Assembly: GCF_047528295.1 (NCBI RefSeq)
Contig: NZ_CP180001.1
Location: 620,001-684,000 of the forward strand
Direction: 5' to 3'
DNA length: 64,000 bases
Origin: Peptacetobacter sp900550335
GTDB lineage: Bacteria > Bacillota > Clostridia > Peptostreptococcales > Peptostreptococcaceae
Below, piece by piece: positions 33,721-42,437 of this stretch; positions within the stretch are counted from its first letter, which is position 1; each line of letters starts with the position of its first letter. The position numbers and the translations under genes were made by a program. Under the pieces are notes generated by a model that did not search any database, was not told where the DNA came from, and saw only the letters and a list, made by a program, of their open reading frames with translations.

Positions 33721-33920
33721 AAAGAGAAAGACATGACAAATTTTTAAAGAAATTATTTTTAGATTAAACTTTCAACTGAACTTCTCTCCAGGCTTCGACG
33801 TGGTGTGAGTAATATGTTTTATTGGGAAAAATTTTCACGTCTGCAGATTGTCGAGTGCGTTTCAGTTGAAAGTTTAACCCAAAATAATACTTTAAGAAAA
33901 TTTGCCATGTCTTTCTTTTT
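33721..33920. repeat. Long-hairpin repeat, copy A
   Basis: Imperfect complementary arms of about 60 nt (33721-33780 with 33861-33920; the innermost 17 bp, TTAAACTTTCAACTGAA, are perfect) enclose a core. The core has CTCCAG at 33786, inner stem GACGTG / CACGTC (33797-33802 with 33836-33841), then TGCAGATTGTCG to 33853. It shares about 75% of its core with copy B at 37.0 kb. It fills most of the 373-bp gap before the next gene. Confidence 0.75.
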
Positions 33921-34019
33921 AGAAGAAATTAAATTAAAATAAAGAAGAGATGAATTAGGAAAATTCTGCTACATATCTATAATTCTTATTAAAGAAAGAA
34001 TTAGTAAGGAGAATATAAG

Positions 34020-34298
34020 ATGGATTGGATAAAATTTAAGAAAGAAATATTAAACCAGATAAGAAGATATCTCAAGGGAGAAATTACAAAAGAAGAATAC
34101 TATGATATAGCAGAACCTTTTTATGGTGAATATGCTGATTGCTGTAATAATGAGATATTTAAAAGAAAATTTCTTGATACTGTCGCAGATGCCTGTATTA
34201 TTTATATTGATGAGCCAGGTTTGACACCTGAAATAAAAGAAAAGGAATTTTATAAGGTTTTGAATGAAGCATATAAAGAATTAGAAAAATTAAAATAA
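34020..34298 (+). CDS. Small hypothetical protein
   Basis: 92 residues, cytosolic, mostly helical. It begins WIKFKKEILNQIRRYLKGEITKEEYYDIA, followed by a CC pair and CIIYIDEPGLTPE. The pattern recalls small immunity-type proteins, but I cannot name a family and no toxin gene is adjacent. AAGGAG lies 8 nt before the ATG. The next gene starts 39 bp downstream in the same direction. Confidence 0.55.
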   Translation: MDWIKFKKEILNQIRRYLKGEITKEEYYDIAEPFYGEYADCCNNEIFKRKFLDTVADACIIYIDEPGLTPEIKEKEFYKVLNEAYKELEKLK

Positions 34299-34337
34299 AA
34301 AATATAAAAATCAAAAAATTAATAGGAGGGAGATAGT

Positions 34338-35249
34338 TTGAAACAGCTTTTATATTTAATGCCGATAATTTCTGGGGCAATGTGGGGTTCTGCTGGAATT
34401 TTTGTTAGGAAACTTACAGAACAAGGAATGAATAGTTATACAGTTGTGTCAGTTAGGGTAATTCTTGCGGTACTTATACTTGCAGTATGGTTAGGAATTT
34501 ATGATAGGAATTTATTAAAAATAAAGTTAAAAGATTTATGGATTTTTGTAGCAGGTGGAGTAGTTGGAATGTTTGGGCTTAATATTTGCTATAATTTTGC
34601 AATAAGTGAGCTGTCATTGTCGTTAGCAGCAGTTCTTTTGAGCCTTTCACCTGTGTTTGTTCTTTTCATGGCGGCGATATTATTTAAGGAAAAAATTACA
34701 TCAAAGAAAGTAATCTGCATGACTATTGCAATAGCTGGATGCGTGCTTGCTAGTGGAGTGCTAGAATCTGCATCTACTATGAGATGGTCTGTAAAAGGGA
34801 TAATAGTTGGGATAATAGGTGCATTTTTCTATGGATTATATGGAATTATAAGTAAAACTGCAATGGAAAGAGGGTACCATGCATTTACAACTACATTTTA
34901 TTGTTTATTTATGGTTATGCTAGTTGTAATTCCGCTTACAAATTGGAAATTGGTAACAAATGTTGTTGTAGCAAATCCAATAAAAATGAGTGTATTTTTA
35001 GTGATTCACTCACTTTGCACATCAGTACTTCCATACATTTTATATACTTTTTCAATTAGGTATATAGATGCGGGAATGGCTTCAATTTTGGCATCTGGAG
35101 AACCAGTTGCAGCCATGATTTTTGGAGTTATTTTCTTTTCAGAAATTCCTACAGTTTTATCAGTTGTAGGAATTGTGCTAGTAATCGTGGCATTGGCATT
35201 GTTGAGTATGCCAGAAAAAAATGTGGTTAATTTGATAAAATGTCGGTAA
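34338..35249 (+). CDS. EamA-family (DMT) transporter
   Basis: Inner-membrane exporter of the drug/metabolite superfamily, 303 residues. Two EamA halves of five hydrophobic helices each (about 1-140 and 150-295) are visible, with GAMWGSAGIFVRKLTE near the start and GEPVAAMIFGVIFFSEIP in the second half. The start is TTG (34338) with GGAGGGAG 5 nt upstream. The last codons (tgt cgg taa) are the first bases of a 43-bp tandem repeat, so the gene end may have been part of that expansion. Substrate unknown. Confidence 0.88.
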   Translation: MKQLLYLMPIISGAMWGSAGIFVRKLTEQGMNSYTVVSVRVILAVLILAVWLGIYDRNLLKIKLKDLWIFVAGGVVGMFGLNICYNFAISELSLSLAAVLLSLSPVFVLFMAAILFKEKITSKKVICMTIAIAGCVLASGVLESASTMRWSVKGIIVGIIGAFFYGLYGIISKTAMERGYHAFTTTFYCLFMVMLVVIPLTNWKLVTNVVVANPIKMSVFLVIHSLCTSVLPYILYTFSIRYIDAGMASILASGEPVAAMIFGVIFFSEIPTVLSVVGIVLVIVALALLSMPEKNVVNLIKCR

Positions 35250-35390
35250 AATAAAAAATTGTCGGCATTAATGTCGGTTTAGATGTCGGTAAAATAAAAA
35301 ACTGTCGGCATTAATGTCGGTTTAGATGTCGGTAAAATAAAAAACTGTCGGCATTAATGTCAGTTTAAATATCAGTATAATAAAAAAATC
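35241..35390 (+). repeat. 43-bp tandem repeat, about 3.5 units
   Basis: Units start at 35241, 35284 and 35327 with a decayed partial at 35370. Each unit carries TGTCGGTAAAATAAAAAA, then TGTCGGCATTAATGTCGG. The array begins in the last codons of the transporter gene and has no spacers. Confidence 0.85.
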
Positions 35391-35435
35391 AATCTAAATC
35401 TTGATAAAATATAGTTTAATATTGGAGGGAAAGTT

Positions 35436-35954
35436 ATGATAAGAAAAGCAGTTGAGTCAGATATAAACGCAATATCAGATACATACAATGAACTTTTAAC
35501 TTATGAGGAAAAACATGGAAGTAATTCAAATTGGAAATTAGGAGTATACCCAACAATAAAAGTTCCACAGGAGAAGATTCCTACAGGAACTATGTATGTG
35601 CTTGAAGAAGAGGGAGAAATCTGTGCAAGTATGATTTTAAATCATTTTCAAGCTGAGGAATACAAAGAGATTGATTGGATTTATCCAGGAGAAGGTGAGG
35701 AAATTCTTGTTATTCACACACTTTGCATACCACCACAGAAAGCAGGTAGGGGATACGGTCAGAAGATGGTCGATTATGCAAAAGAATATGCTAGAGAATT
35801 AGGATGTAAGGCTATTAGAATAGATACCTATGCACACAATGAGCCAGCAAAGAGTCTTTACAAGAAAAATGGATTTAGAATTGCCGGATATCATGAAAGT
35901 CTGTTAGAGGGTCTGATAAAAGAAGAATTAGCATTTTTAGAGTATAAGTTATAA
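35436..35954 (+). CDS. GNAT-family N-acetyltransferase
   Basis: 172-residue acetyl-CoA-dependent acetyltransferase. The fold is visible from IRKAVESDINAISDTYNELL through the acyl-CoA loop PPQKAGRGYGQKMVDYAKEYA (R/Q-x-x-G-x-G/A, about 109-129) to the closing NEPAKSLYKKNGFRIAGYHE. The acceptor (small molecule or protein) is unknown. GGAGGG lies ahead of the ATG. The long upstream tandem repeat separates it from the transporter. Confidence 0.85.
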   Translation: MIRKAVESDINAISDTYNELLTYEEKHGSNSNWKLGVYPTIKVPQEKIPTGTMYVLEEEGEICASMILNHFQAEEYKEIDWIYPGEGEEILVIHTLCIPPQKAGRGYGQKMVDYAKEYARELGCKAIRIDTYAHNEPAKSLYKKNGFRIAGYHESLLEGLIKEELAFLEYKL

Positions 35955-36047
35955 ATCATATTTTTTAAGAATAAAATAATAAAAATAAAATAAATAGAAT
36001 AATAAATATTAAAAAATATAAAATACAAATAGATTGGAGAAGAAAAT

Positions 36048-36749
36048 ATGAATAATCAATTTATCAGAGGAATTAAGTTTGAATGGGACAATATACCAGA
36101 AGATAGCTATCTTAGAAAAATTGAAGCTCTAAAAGACATTGAAAGTCTAGAATTTTCAAATCCAATCACATTCTTTGTAGGAGAAAATGGTACAGGAAAA
36201 TCGACTCTACTTGAAGCAATAGCTGTTTCTCATGGATTTAATCCTGAAGGTGGTACTAAAAATTATTCTTTTTCAACTCATGATACTCATTCAGAATTAT
36301 GTGATGCGATAAGGATTGTAAAAGGATTTAGAAAAGAAAAATACGGATATTTTCTAAGAGCAGAGAGCTTTTACAATGTTGCAACATACGCAGACGATTT
36401 ACATCCTTCTGCAAAATACCACGAGAGATCTCATGGAGAAAGTTTCCTAGCTTTAGCTCAAAATAGCCTTAGACCAAATGGATTATACATATTTGACGAA
36501 CCTGAGGCTGCACTATCACCACAAAGACAGTTGACATTGTTGATGGAGATAAACAAATATGCAAAAGAAGGAGCGCAATTCATAATCGTAACGCACTCGC
36601 CAATACTACTCGGAATCCCAGATGCTGAAATATACAACTTTGATGACGGAAAAATACACAAATGCACCTACGAAGAAACAGAAAGCTACAAAATAACGGA
36701 AATGTTCATAAACAATAGAGAAATACTACTAAAAAACTTACTAGACTAA
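36048..36749 (+). CDS. AAA/ABC-type ATPase (RecF/SMC-like head)
   Basis: 233-residue soluble ATPase with no coiled-coil arm. Walker A is GENGTGKST (about 45-53); the signature-like SHGESFLAL and Walker B YIFDEPEAALSP sit close together, followed by IIVTHSPILLG (sensor His). This is the compact single-domain family often annotated only as AAA ATPase, found beside acetyltransferases and transporters. Role unknown. GGAG lies 8 nt before the ATG. The 356-bp gap downstream contains a GTGAAATAA / TTATTTTATCAC hairpin near 36796 and repeat copy B. Confidence 0.82.
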   Translation: MNNQFIRGIKFEWDNIPEDSYLRKIEALKDIESLEFSNPITFFVGENGTGKSTLLEAIAVSHGFNPEGGTKNYSFSTHDTHSELCDAIRIVKGFRKEKYGYFLRAESFYNVATYADDLHPSAKYHERSHGESFLALAQNSLRPNGLYIFDEPEAALSPQRQLTLLMEINKYAKEGAQFIIVTHSPILLGIPDAEIYNFDDGKIHKCTYEETESYKITEMFINNREILLKNLLD

Positions 36750-36904
36750 AAATTATATAATATACATATACATAAAAAGTATAAAAACCTATCGGTGAAA
36801 TAAAAAAGATTAATATATTATTTTATCACTAAGCCTACGGCTAAATAAAAAAAGTATTAATAAAATCACAAATAAAAAATCTTCGATTAGATGTAGTAAT
36901 TTGT

Positions 36905-37113
36905 AATTATAAAATAGAAATAATTTCGGGTATGATTTTAAAATCTATACCATAAAAAATAACAACCGAATTCCCAACGACAATCTGCAGACTTGATAAT
37001 GATTTTCAATAAAACAAATCACTTACATCACGTCGAAGCCTGGAGTGGGAATCGGTTGTTATTTTTATGGTTCTAATTTATAAAATAACCCGAAGATATT
37101 CTATTTTATAATT
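36905..37113. repeat. Long-hairpin repeat, copy B
   Basis: Arms of about 70 nt (36905-36976 with 37046-37113) carry AATTATAAAATAGAA and ATAACAACCGA, unrelated to the arms of other copies. The core, read on the minus strand, is CTCCAGGCTTC, then GACGTG with partner CAAGTC (one mismatch), then TGCAGATTGTCG. The right arm overlaps the last bases and stop of the aldolase gene, so it forms that transcript's 3' end. Confidence 0.75.
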
Positions 37114-37786
37114 CACAAATACCTACATTTTCTCCATACATTGCATACCAATCTTTATTGAAGTCATCTACCGCTTTTTCAATGTTTGGATTTGCAAATA
37201 TCTGTTTTAATACAGCTACTGGAGCAGTTATCGCATGTGCCCCATAGTTGAATGAATCTCTAACCTGCTGAACACCTTTGAATGATGCAGCAACTATCTT
37301 AGTATTATATCCGTCAACAGCTATTCTATCAGATAGATTGCTTATTAAATCCATTGGATCTGCACCAAGGTTTCCTATTCTATTAACATAAGGTGCTATA
37401 TAATCAGCTTCAGCAGCTAAAGCCATGTATGACTGCATTAAATCGTAAACTGCAGTAGCCGTAACCTTAACACCTTCTGCTTTTAAAGCTTTTATAGCTT
37501 TTATACCTTCATAAGAAACAGGAACTTTTATATATACCTGGTCATCTATTTCTTTTAATATTCTATGAGCTTCAGCCACCATTTCGTCGCTATTTTTTGA
37601 AATTACCTGAACGTGAAGGCTTCTCTCCATACCTATTATTTCTCTTATTTTTCTCATGTGTTCAAAGAAGTTTTCTGGATTTGTCTGTTTAACTATTGAA
37701 GGGTTGCTAGTTACCCCAACTATTGGCATATGCTCAACAGCATCCTTGATTTCTTCTAAATTAACTGTATCTACTATAAATTCCAT
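37106..37786 (-). CDS. fsa: Fructose-6-phosphate aldolase / transaldolase-like protein
   Basis: A class I aldolase of the small transaldolase family (FSA, TalC/MipB) that splits fructose-6-phosphate-like ketoses into glyceraldehyde-3-phosphate and a C3 ketone. The 226 residues start EFIVDTVNLEEI and contain GVTSNPSI. The Schiff-base residue is Lys 87 in YIKVPVS. AGGGGG lies 12 nt before the ATG. The gene lies 105 bp downstream of a glycyl radical enzyme on the same strand. In E. coli, similar glycyl radical enzymes and FSA share gene clusters, which points to a joint sugar-phosphate pathway. Confidence 0.9.
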   Translation of the reverse strand: MEFIVDTVNLEEIKDAVEHMPIVGVTSNPSIVKQTNPENFFEHMRKIREIIGMERSLHVQVISKNSDEMVAEAHRILKEIDDQVYIKVPVSYEGIKAIKALKAEGVKVTATAVYDLMQSYMALAAEADYIAPYVNRIGNLGADPMDLISNLSDRIAVDGYNTKIVAASFKGVQQVRDSFNYGAHAITAPVAVLKQIFANPNIEKAVDDFNKDWYAMYGENVGICEL

Positions 37787-37890
37787 TTTATTATATCCCC
37801 CTAAAGCTATAATAGCTTTTTAAAAAATTTTATCTAAACATATATTATTATAATACAAAATAACTTTTTAAAGTATAATGTATTTTTTTA

Positions 37891-40302
37891 TTATAATGTC
37901 TGTTCTGTTCTTCCGATTATATCGTCCTGTGTTGCTTTTGATAATACATTGAAGAATGCACTATATCCTGCAACTCTAACTATTAAATCTCTGTGTTTTT
38001 CTGGATGTTTCTGAGCATCTATAAGTGTATCTCTTGAAACAACATTGTACTGAACATGGTATCCATCTAATCTATTGAAGAATGTTTTTATTAACATTTC
38101 TAATTTTTCCTTATTTTCCTCTTTTGATAATAGCTGAGGAGTTACTTTCTGATTTAATAACACACCACCAGTTATTTCGTGAGTTGGTAATTTTGAAACT
38201 GATTTGAATACCGCTGTTGGTCCTTTTTTATCCATTGAATGAGCAGGAGAGCATCCTTCTGCAAGAGGAGTTCTCGCATTTCTACCATCAGGAGTTGCCA
38301 TAGTTGAGAATCCCTGACCTACATTGGCAGATATAGAAGATGTACCAGCATATCTGATTCCACCTATTGGACCTCTACCATGTCTAGTATTTGGATATTT
38401 CTTCATTTCATCTATGTATACGTTGTAAACATCAACCACTAGCTGATCCACGTAGTCGTTGTCATTTCCGTATTTTGGAGCATCGTTTATTAACATCTGC
38501 TGTATTTTTTTATTTTCTTCAGTTGAGAAATCATCTAATAATGCATTCCATAACTGTTCTGGAGTTATTTTGTTTTCATCGAATACAAGCTTTTTGATAG
38601 CAGCTAAACTGTCCGCCATATTTGCTATACCAACCTGTAATCCAGATATGAAGTCGTATATTGCTCCACCTTCTTTAAGAGTTTTACCTCTACCTATACA
38701 GTCCTGAGTTAAAGCTGAGCATAGTAGGTCTGGAACATCTCTTTCTAGAGCTAAGTCTATTGTATTTTCAACGATAACACTCATTCTAGTTAAGTATCTC
38801 ATAGCTTTTTCTATAGCCTGTTCTAATTCTTCGTAAGATTTCATGTCCTTGAAGTATCCGCTTCCTTCAAAGAATCTCTTTCCACTTGTCATATCGACAC
38901 CGTCGTTCATTACCATAAGAAGTATTCTTGGGAAGTTCATGTAAGACATACCTGTACATCTGTATCCCCATTTTCCTGGAACTGCAGTTTCGACACATCC
39001 TATTGCAGAGTAGTTGTATGCATCTTCTTCCTTAACTCCTTTTTCTATAAATGAAGGTATTATAACTTCATCAGAGTTGAATGCTGGCATACCAGTTCCT
39101 AATTTCATAACTTCAACAGCCTCATCTAAGAAAGCTTTTGGTATATTTCTGTGGTATCTAACTGTTAAGTTAGGCTGAGGTAGTCTAGTCTGTGCAACAG
39201 ATTTTAATACTAAGAATGATAATTCATTAGTTGCATCTTTTTTATCTACAGTCTGTCCACCTATTGTAACGTTCTGATACATTGGGCTTCCTGCACTACT
39301 AAATGTATGAGACTGGCTACGAACTTTATTTATAGTTAAAGTTTTTATCCATAAGTTGTCTAATATTTCAACAACTTCATCATCAGTTATTAATCCTAAA
39401 TCTTTATCGTGTTTATAGTATGGGTATAAATACTGATCAAATCTTCCGTAAGATAAAGAGTGTCCGTTAGATTCTATTTGTAATATTAACTGTATGAACC
39501 AAGTAGACTGTATTGCTTCTTTAAATGTTTCTGCTGGTTCATAAGGAACTTTTGCACATATACGAGATATTTCAAGAAGTTCTTCTTTTCTCTGACCTTC
39601 AGCTTTTTCTGCCATTTCTGCAGCTAATTTGCTAAAACGTTCAGCATAAGTTTTTACAGCATCTATTACTATTAAAACTGCTCTATAGAAGTGATATTTA
39701 TCTATATTTTCTGCAACGCATAAATCTAATTCACTTTTTAATTTTAAAACTCTTTTTTCGTATCCTACTAATCCTTGTTTTAAAACTGTTTCGTAGTCAA
39801 CTGCTAGGTGAGCATCACCAGAGTTTAGTTTACCTTCCATTCCGAAGAATCCAGTTTCCATATATACACTAACTTCTTCTGGAAGCATTGCTCCACCTTT
39901 GCTTCTTAGGTTGTTGTTTTCCCAGAAAGATGCGATACTTCTTAAATCTTCTTTTGTTTCTTCAGTTATATAGAAAACATCTCCATCACGTTTTTCAAAT
40001 AAATCAAGTTCATTAAGTACGAATTCTAGTGTATATTCTGGGAATATCGGAGCATTTCTGTTAGCAGATGCCTGGTTCCCTACGATTAAAGTTTCGTCTT
40101 CTATATATATAGACATTTTTTCTAATATATTTTTTAACATCATAGCACGTTTTATTACTACGGGCTGATTGCGATTTTCTTTATATGATTCTGTAGCTAA
40201 TAATGCACGTTCTGCACATATATAAGGCTTTTTGTTTAATACATTTTCTCTAAATTCATTCATTCTCGGTGTTAAATCACCGAAATGCTCAACATTTTTC
40301 AT
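37891..40302 (-). CDS. Glycyl radical enzyme, PflD/YbiW type
   Basis: Oxygen-sensitive radical enzyme of 803 residues. The glycyl radical sits at Gly 779 in VRVAGYSAFF near the C-terminus. The active-site Cys is Cys 436 in AIGCVET, followed by Glu 438; the GCVE form marks the dehydratase-like branch rather than pyruvate formate-lyase (which has CC). The start is placed at M of MKNVEHFG because AAAGGAGG lies 7 nt upstream; an ATG 24 bp earlier lacks a site. Together with the divergent activase, FSA aldolase and DeoR regulator it resembles E. coli ybiWY/fsa. As I recall, YbiW has been reported to dehydrate 1,5-anhydroglucitol-6-phosphate, giving a product that FSA cleaves. Substrate here is inferred only. 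Confidence 0.88.
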   Translation of the reverse strand: MKNVEHFGDLTPRMNEFRENVLNKKPYICAERALLATESYKENRNQPVVIKRAMMLKNILEKMSIYIEDETLIVGNQASANRNAPIFPEYTLEFVLNELDLFEKRDGDVFYITEETKEDLRSIASFWENNNLRSKGGAMLPEEVSVYMETGFFGMEGKLNSGDAHLAVDYETVLKQGLVGYEKRVLKLKSELDLCVAENIDKYHFYRAVLIVIDAVKTYAERFSKLAAEMAEKAEGQRKEELLEISRICAKVPYEPAETFKEAIQSTWFIQLILQIESNGHSLSYGRFDQYLYPYYKHDKDLGLITDDEVVEILDNLWIKTLTINKVRSQSHTFSSAGSPMYQNVTIGGQTVDKKDATNELSFLVLKSVAQTRLPQPNLTVRYHRNIPKAFLDEAVEVMKLGTGMPAFNSDEVIIPSFIEKGVKEEDAYNYSAIGCVETAVPGKWGYRCTGMSYMNFPRILLMVMNDGVDMTSGKRFFEGSGYFKDMKSYEELEQAIEKAMRYLTRMSVIVENTIDLALERDVPDLLCSALTQDCIGRGKTLKEGGAIYDFISGLQVGIANMADSLAAIKKLVFDENKITPEQLWNALLDDFSTEENKKIQQMLINDAPKYGNDNDYVDQLVVDVYNVYIDEMKKYPNTRHGRGPIGGIRYAGTSSISANVGQGFSTMATPDGRNARTPLAEGCSPAHSMDKKGPTAVFKSVSKLPTHEITGGVLLNQKVTPQLLSKEENKEKLEMLIKTFFNRLDGYHVQYNVVSRDTLIDAQKHPEKHRDLIVRVAGYSAFFNVLSKATQDDIIGRTEQTL

Positions 40303-40412
40303 AAAATATCCTCCTTTTAGTTTCATCCGTAACTATTTAGTATTTCATTCTACAATCAAAGTATACCACGTATTGCAAAAAAGATAAATAAAAACTTCAA
40401 ATAAAAGTTTAA

Positions 40413-40432
40413 AAAGTTTCAAATGAAACTTT
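40413..40432. promoter_or_regulatory. DeoR-type operator between glycyl radical enzyme and activase
   Basis: A perfect inverted repeat AAAGTTTCA-AA-TGAAACTTT in the divergent promoter region. The half-site AGTTTCAAATGA also lies in front of the DeoR gene at 42.29 kb, which links the regulator to both units. Confidence 0.7.
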
Positions 40433-40528
40433 AATATTTACTTTTAAGAGAGTAAATGATATTATTTTAAATGTAATAAAAGATAAATTTTGGAAATAAT
40501 AGAGATTAATATATAAGGAGATGATTTT

Positions 40529-41425
40529 TTGGAAAAGGGAATTACGTTTAATATTCAGAAGTTTAGTATACACGATGGGCCAGGGATAAGAACTACAGTA
40601 TTCTTTAAAGGATGTCCGCTTAGATGTGAGTGGTGTTCAAACCCTGAATCTCAGATAAAAAATGTTCAGATTTTACACGATCAGAGTAAATGCTCTCATT
40701 GCTTATCTTGTGTGGCAACATGTCCAAATGGAGCGATAACTCACGAAGATAATAAGATAATTATAAATGAAGATAAGTGCGTGGGATGTTTAACTTGTGT
40801 AAATTCATGTCCTAATAGAGCATTATCTTATGAAGGGGATTACCAGACAATAGAAGAGATTGTAGATATATGTATGCAGGATATAGATTTCTATGAAGAA
40901 TCTGGTGGAGGAGTTACAATCTCTGGTGGAGAAGGTATGAGCCAGCCTGAGTTTTTAAAAAGACTTATAGCAGAATTAAAGAAAAATTCAGTACATGTTG
41001 CGATTGAAACTACAGGATATGTAAAGAAGGAAACTTTTGAAGAATTGGCTAGAGAGTTAGACCTACTTCTATTTGATGTTAAGCACTACGACAGAGAAAA
41101 ACACTACAACGGAACAAAGGTGTACAATGATTTAATAGTGGAAAACTTAAAATGGGCTATAGATAATGAAATAGAAGTACTTCCTAGAATTCCAGTTATC
41201 CCAGATTTTAATGATTCATTAGAGGATGCAGAAGGATTAGCGAAATTATTAGTAGAGGTTGGAGCTAAAAAAGTGCAGCTACTTCCATTCCACCAGTTTG
41301 GCGAAAAAAAATACGAACTACTAAACAGAAACTACAAATATAAAAACAAAAAAGCCCTTTATCCAGAAGATTTAGAAGAATATCAGAAAATCTTTGAAGA
41401 TAAGGGACTAAATTGCTTTTTCTAA
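40529..41425 (+). CDS. Glycyl radical enzyme activating enzyme (radical SAM)
   Basis: Installs the glycyl radical on the neighbouring enzyme using SAM. The 298 residues have a radical SAM motif GCPLRCEWC (Cys 29, 33, 36). Two ferredoxin-type clusters follow: CSHCLSCVATCP and CVGCLTCVNSCP. SGGEGM provides a SAM contact. The extra clusters are typical of activases for GCVE-type enzymes rather than PflA. The start is TTG (40529) with AAGGAG 9 nt upstream. It is transcribed divergently from its target across the shared operator, so both are controlled together. Confidence 0.93.
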   Translation: MEKGITFNIQKFSIHDGPGIRTTVFFKGCPLRCEWCSNPESQIKNVQILHDQSKCSHCLSCVATCPNGAITHEDNKIIINEDKCVGCLTCVNSCPNRALSYEGDYQTIEEIVDICMQDIDFYEESGGGVTISGGEGMSQPEFLKRLIAELKKNSVHVAIETTGYVKKETFEELARELDLLLFDVKHYDREKHYNGTKVYNDLIVENLKWAIDNEIEVLPRIPVIPDFNDSLEDAEGLAKLLVEVGAKKVQLLPFHQFGEKKYELLNRNYKYKNKKALYPEDLEEYQKIFEDKGLNCFF

Positions 41426-41442
41426 AAAGTAGTAAAAATGAT

Positions 41443-41472
41443 AGGCTGTTGCAATTTTGCAATGGCCTTTTT
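41443..41472 (+). terminator. Terminator of activase gene
   Basis: AGGCTGTTGCAA / TTGCAATGGCCT then Ts. This stretch and the following 25 bp (TTAGTGAGTAATCACAA) closely match the left arm of repeat copy C at 46.17 kb, without its core or right arm. Confidence 0.88.
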
Positions 41473-41490
41473 AGTGAGTAATCACAATTT

Positions 41491-42237
41491 TTATGCTTTT
41501 ATGATTTTTATGTTATTTTCTATTAAGTATTCCTCAGTTTCTTCAGGAATGTTTGAGTCTGTGTATACATAAGATACTTTTTTAGTATCAAGTAGGCTTA
41601 CAACACCCTTTTGCTGGAATTTTACAGAGTCCGTTACAATTATTACATTGCTCGCTTGTTTAGCCATATCTTTTACAGCCTCACTTCTCATGTAATCATT
41701 TCCTGTAAATCCTGTTTCCTTTGTAAAACCGTCAGTTCCTACAAATAGCTTATCTACAAAAAATCCCTCAGCACATTTTCTAGTGATTGGGCCAACCATA
41801 ACCTGAGATTCTTCCTGATATTCACCACCTAATAATATAATTCTAACATTTCCTGTTTTTCTAATATAGTCAGCTATAAATGCAGAATTTGTTATAAGAG
41901 TTACATCTTTTTTTGTTTTAGCAATCTCTAATGCAACTAGAGCACAGCAAGATCCAGATTCAATCATAACTGTTTCTCCGTCTTCTATACTTTCTACAGC
42001 TTTTTCTGCTATTTTTTGTTTAATATCGTAATGGTACGCCAATCTATTATTAATATCGTCGCTTTCGTTTAATTTTGCATATCCATGCTCTCTAACTATT
42101 ATTCCACTTTCTTCAAGAGCAGATAAATCTTTACGAATAGTTACTTGAGATACGTTTAAAACCTCAGAAAGCTCAGTTACTTTTAGTTTTTTATTCTGTG
42201 TAAGCAAATCTAATATTTGCGATTGTCTTTTATTCAT
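41491..42237 (-). CDS. DeoR-family transcriptional regulator
   Basis: Sugar-phosphate-responsive repressor of 248 residues. The N-terminal helix-turn-helix is clear (MNKRQSQILDLLTQNKKL... VTELSEVLNVSQVTIRKDL), followed by the DeoR effector domain with IMIESGSCC-like and LLGGEY motifs. GAGGTG precedes the ATG. It is convergent with the activase gene. Matching half-sites in front of its own gene and in the activase/enzyme divergent region indicate autoregulation and control of the glycyl radical module. The inducer is probably the sugar phosphate consumed by that module. Confidence 0.92.
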   Translation of the reverse strand: MNKRQSQILDLLTQNKKLKVTELSEVLNVSQVTIRKDLSALEESGIIVREHGYAKLNESDDINNRLAYHYDIKQKIAEKAVESIEDGETVMIESGSCCALVALEIAKTKKDVTLITNSAFIADYIRKTGNVRIILLGGEYQEESQVMVGPITRKCAEGFFVDKLFVGTDGFTKETGFTGNDYMRSEAVKDMAKQASNVIIVTDSVKFQQKGVVSLLDTKKVSYVYTDSNIPEETEEYLIENNIKIIKA

Positions 42238-42268
42238 AATTTCACCTCATTTTTAGATTATCACAGAT

Positions 42269-42303
42269 AAGTTTCATTAGCAATACAAAAAAGTTTCAAA
42301 TGA
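42269..42303. promoter_or_regulatory. DeoR half-sites upstream of the DeoR gene
   Basis: AAGTTTCATT (42269-42278) and AAAAGTTTCAAATGA (42289-42303) repeat the half-site of the palindrome at 40413, about 20 bp apart. Likely autoregulatory operator. Confidence 0.55.
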
Positions 42304-42437
42304 TAAAAAATAAAGGCATAAACGTAAAAGATTGTTTTTTATTTCCTTTGTATTATAATTAAAGTAATGGAAAAGCTACATTAATTCCTAGTGTATAATA
42401 CAAAAAATTTTATTTACAAGGAAATGGAGGTTTTATC

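Noticed and set aside
35241..35390. CRISPR array
   Set aside because: The 43-bp units are contiguous with no spacers, there are only about 3.5 of them, and no cas gene is nearby.
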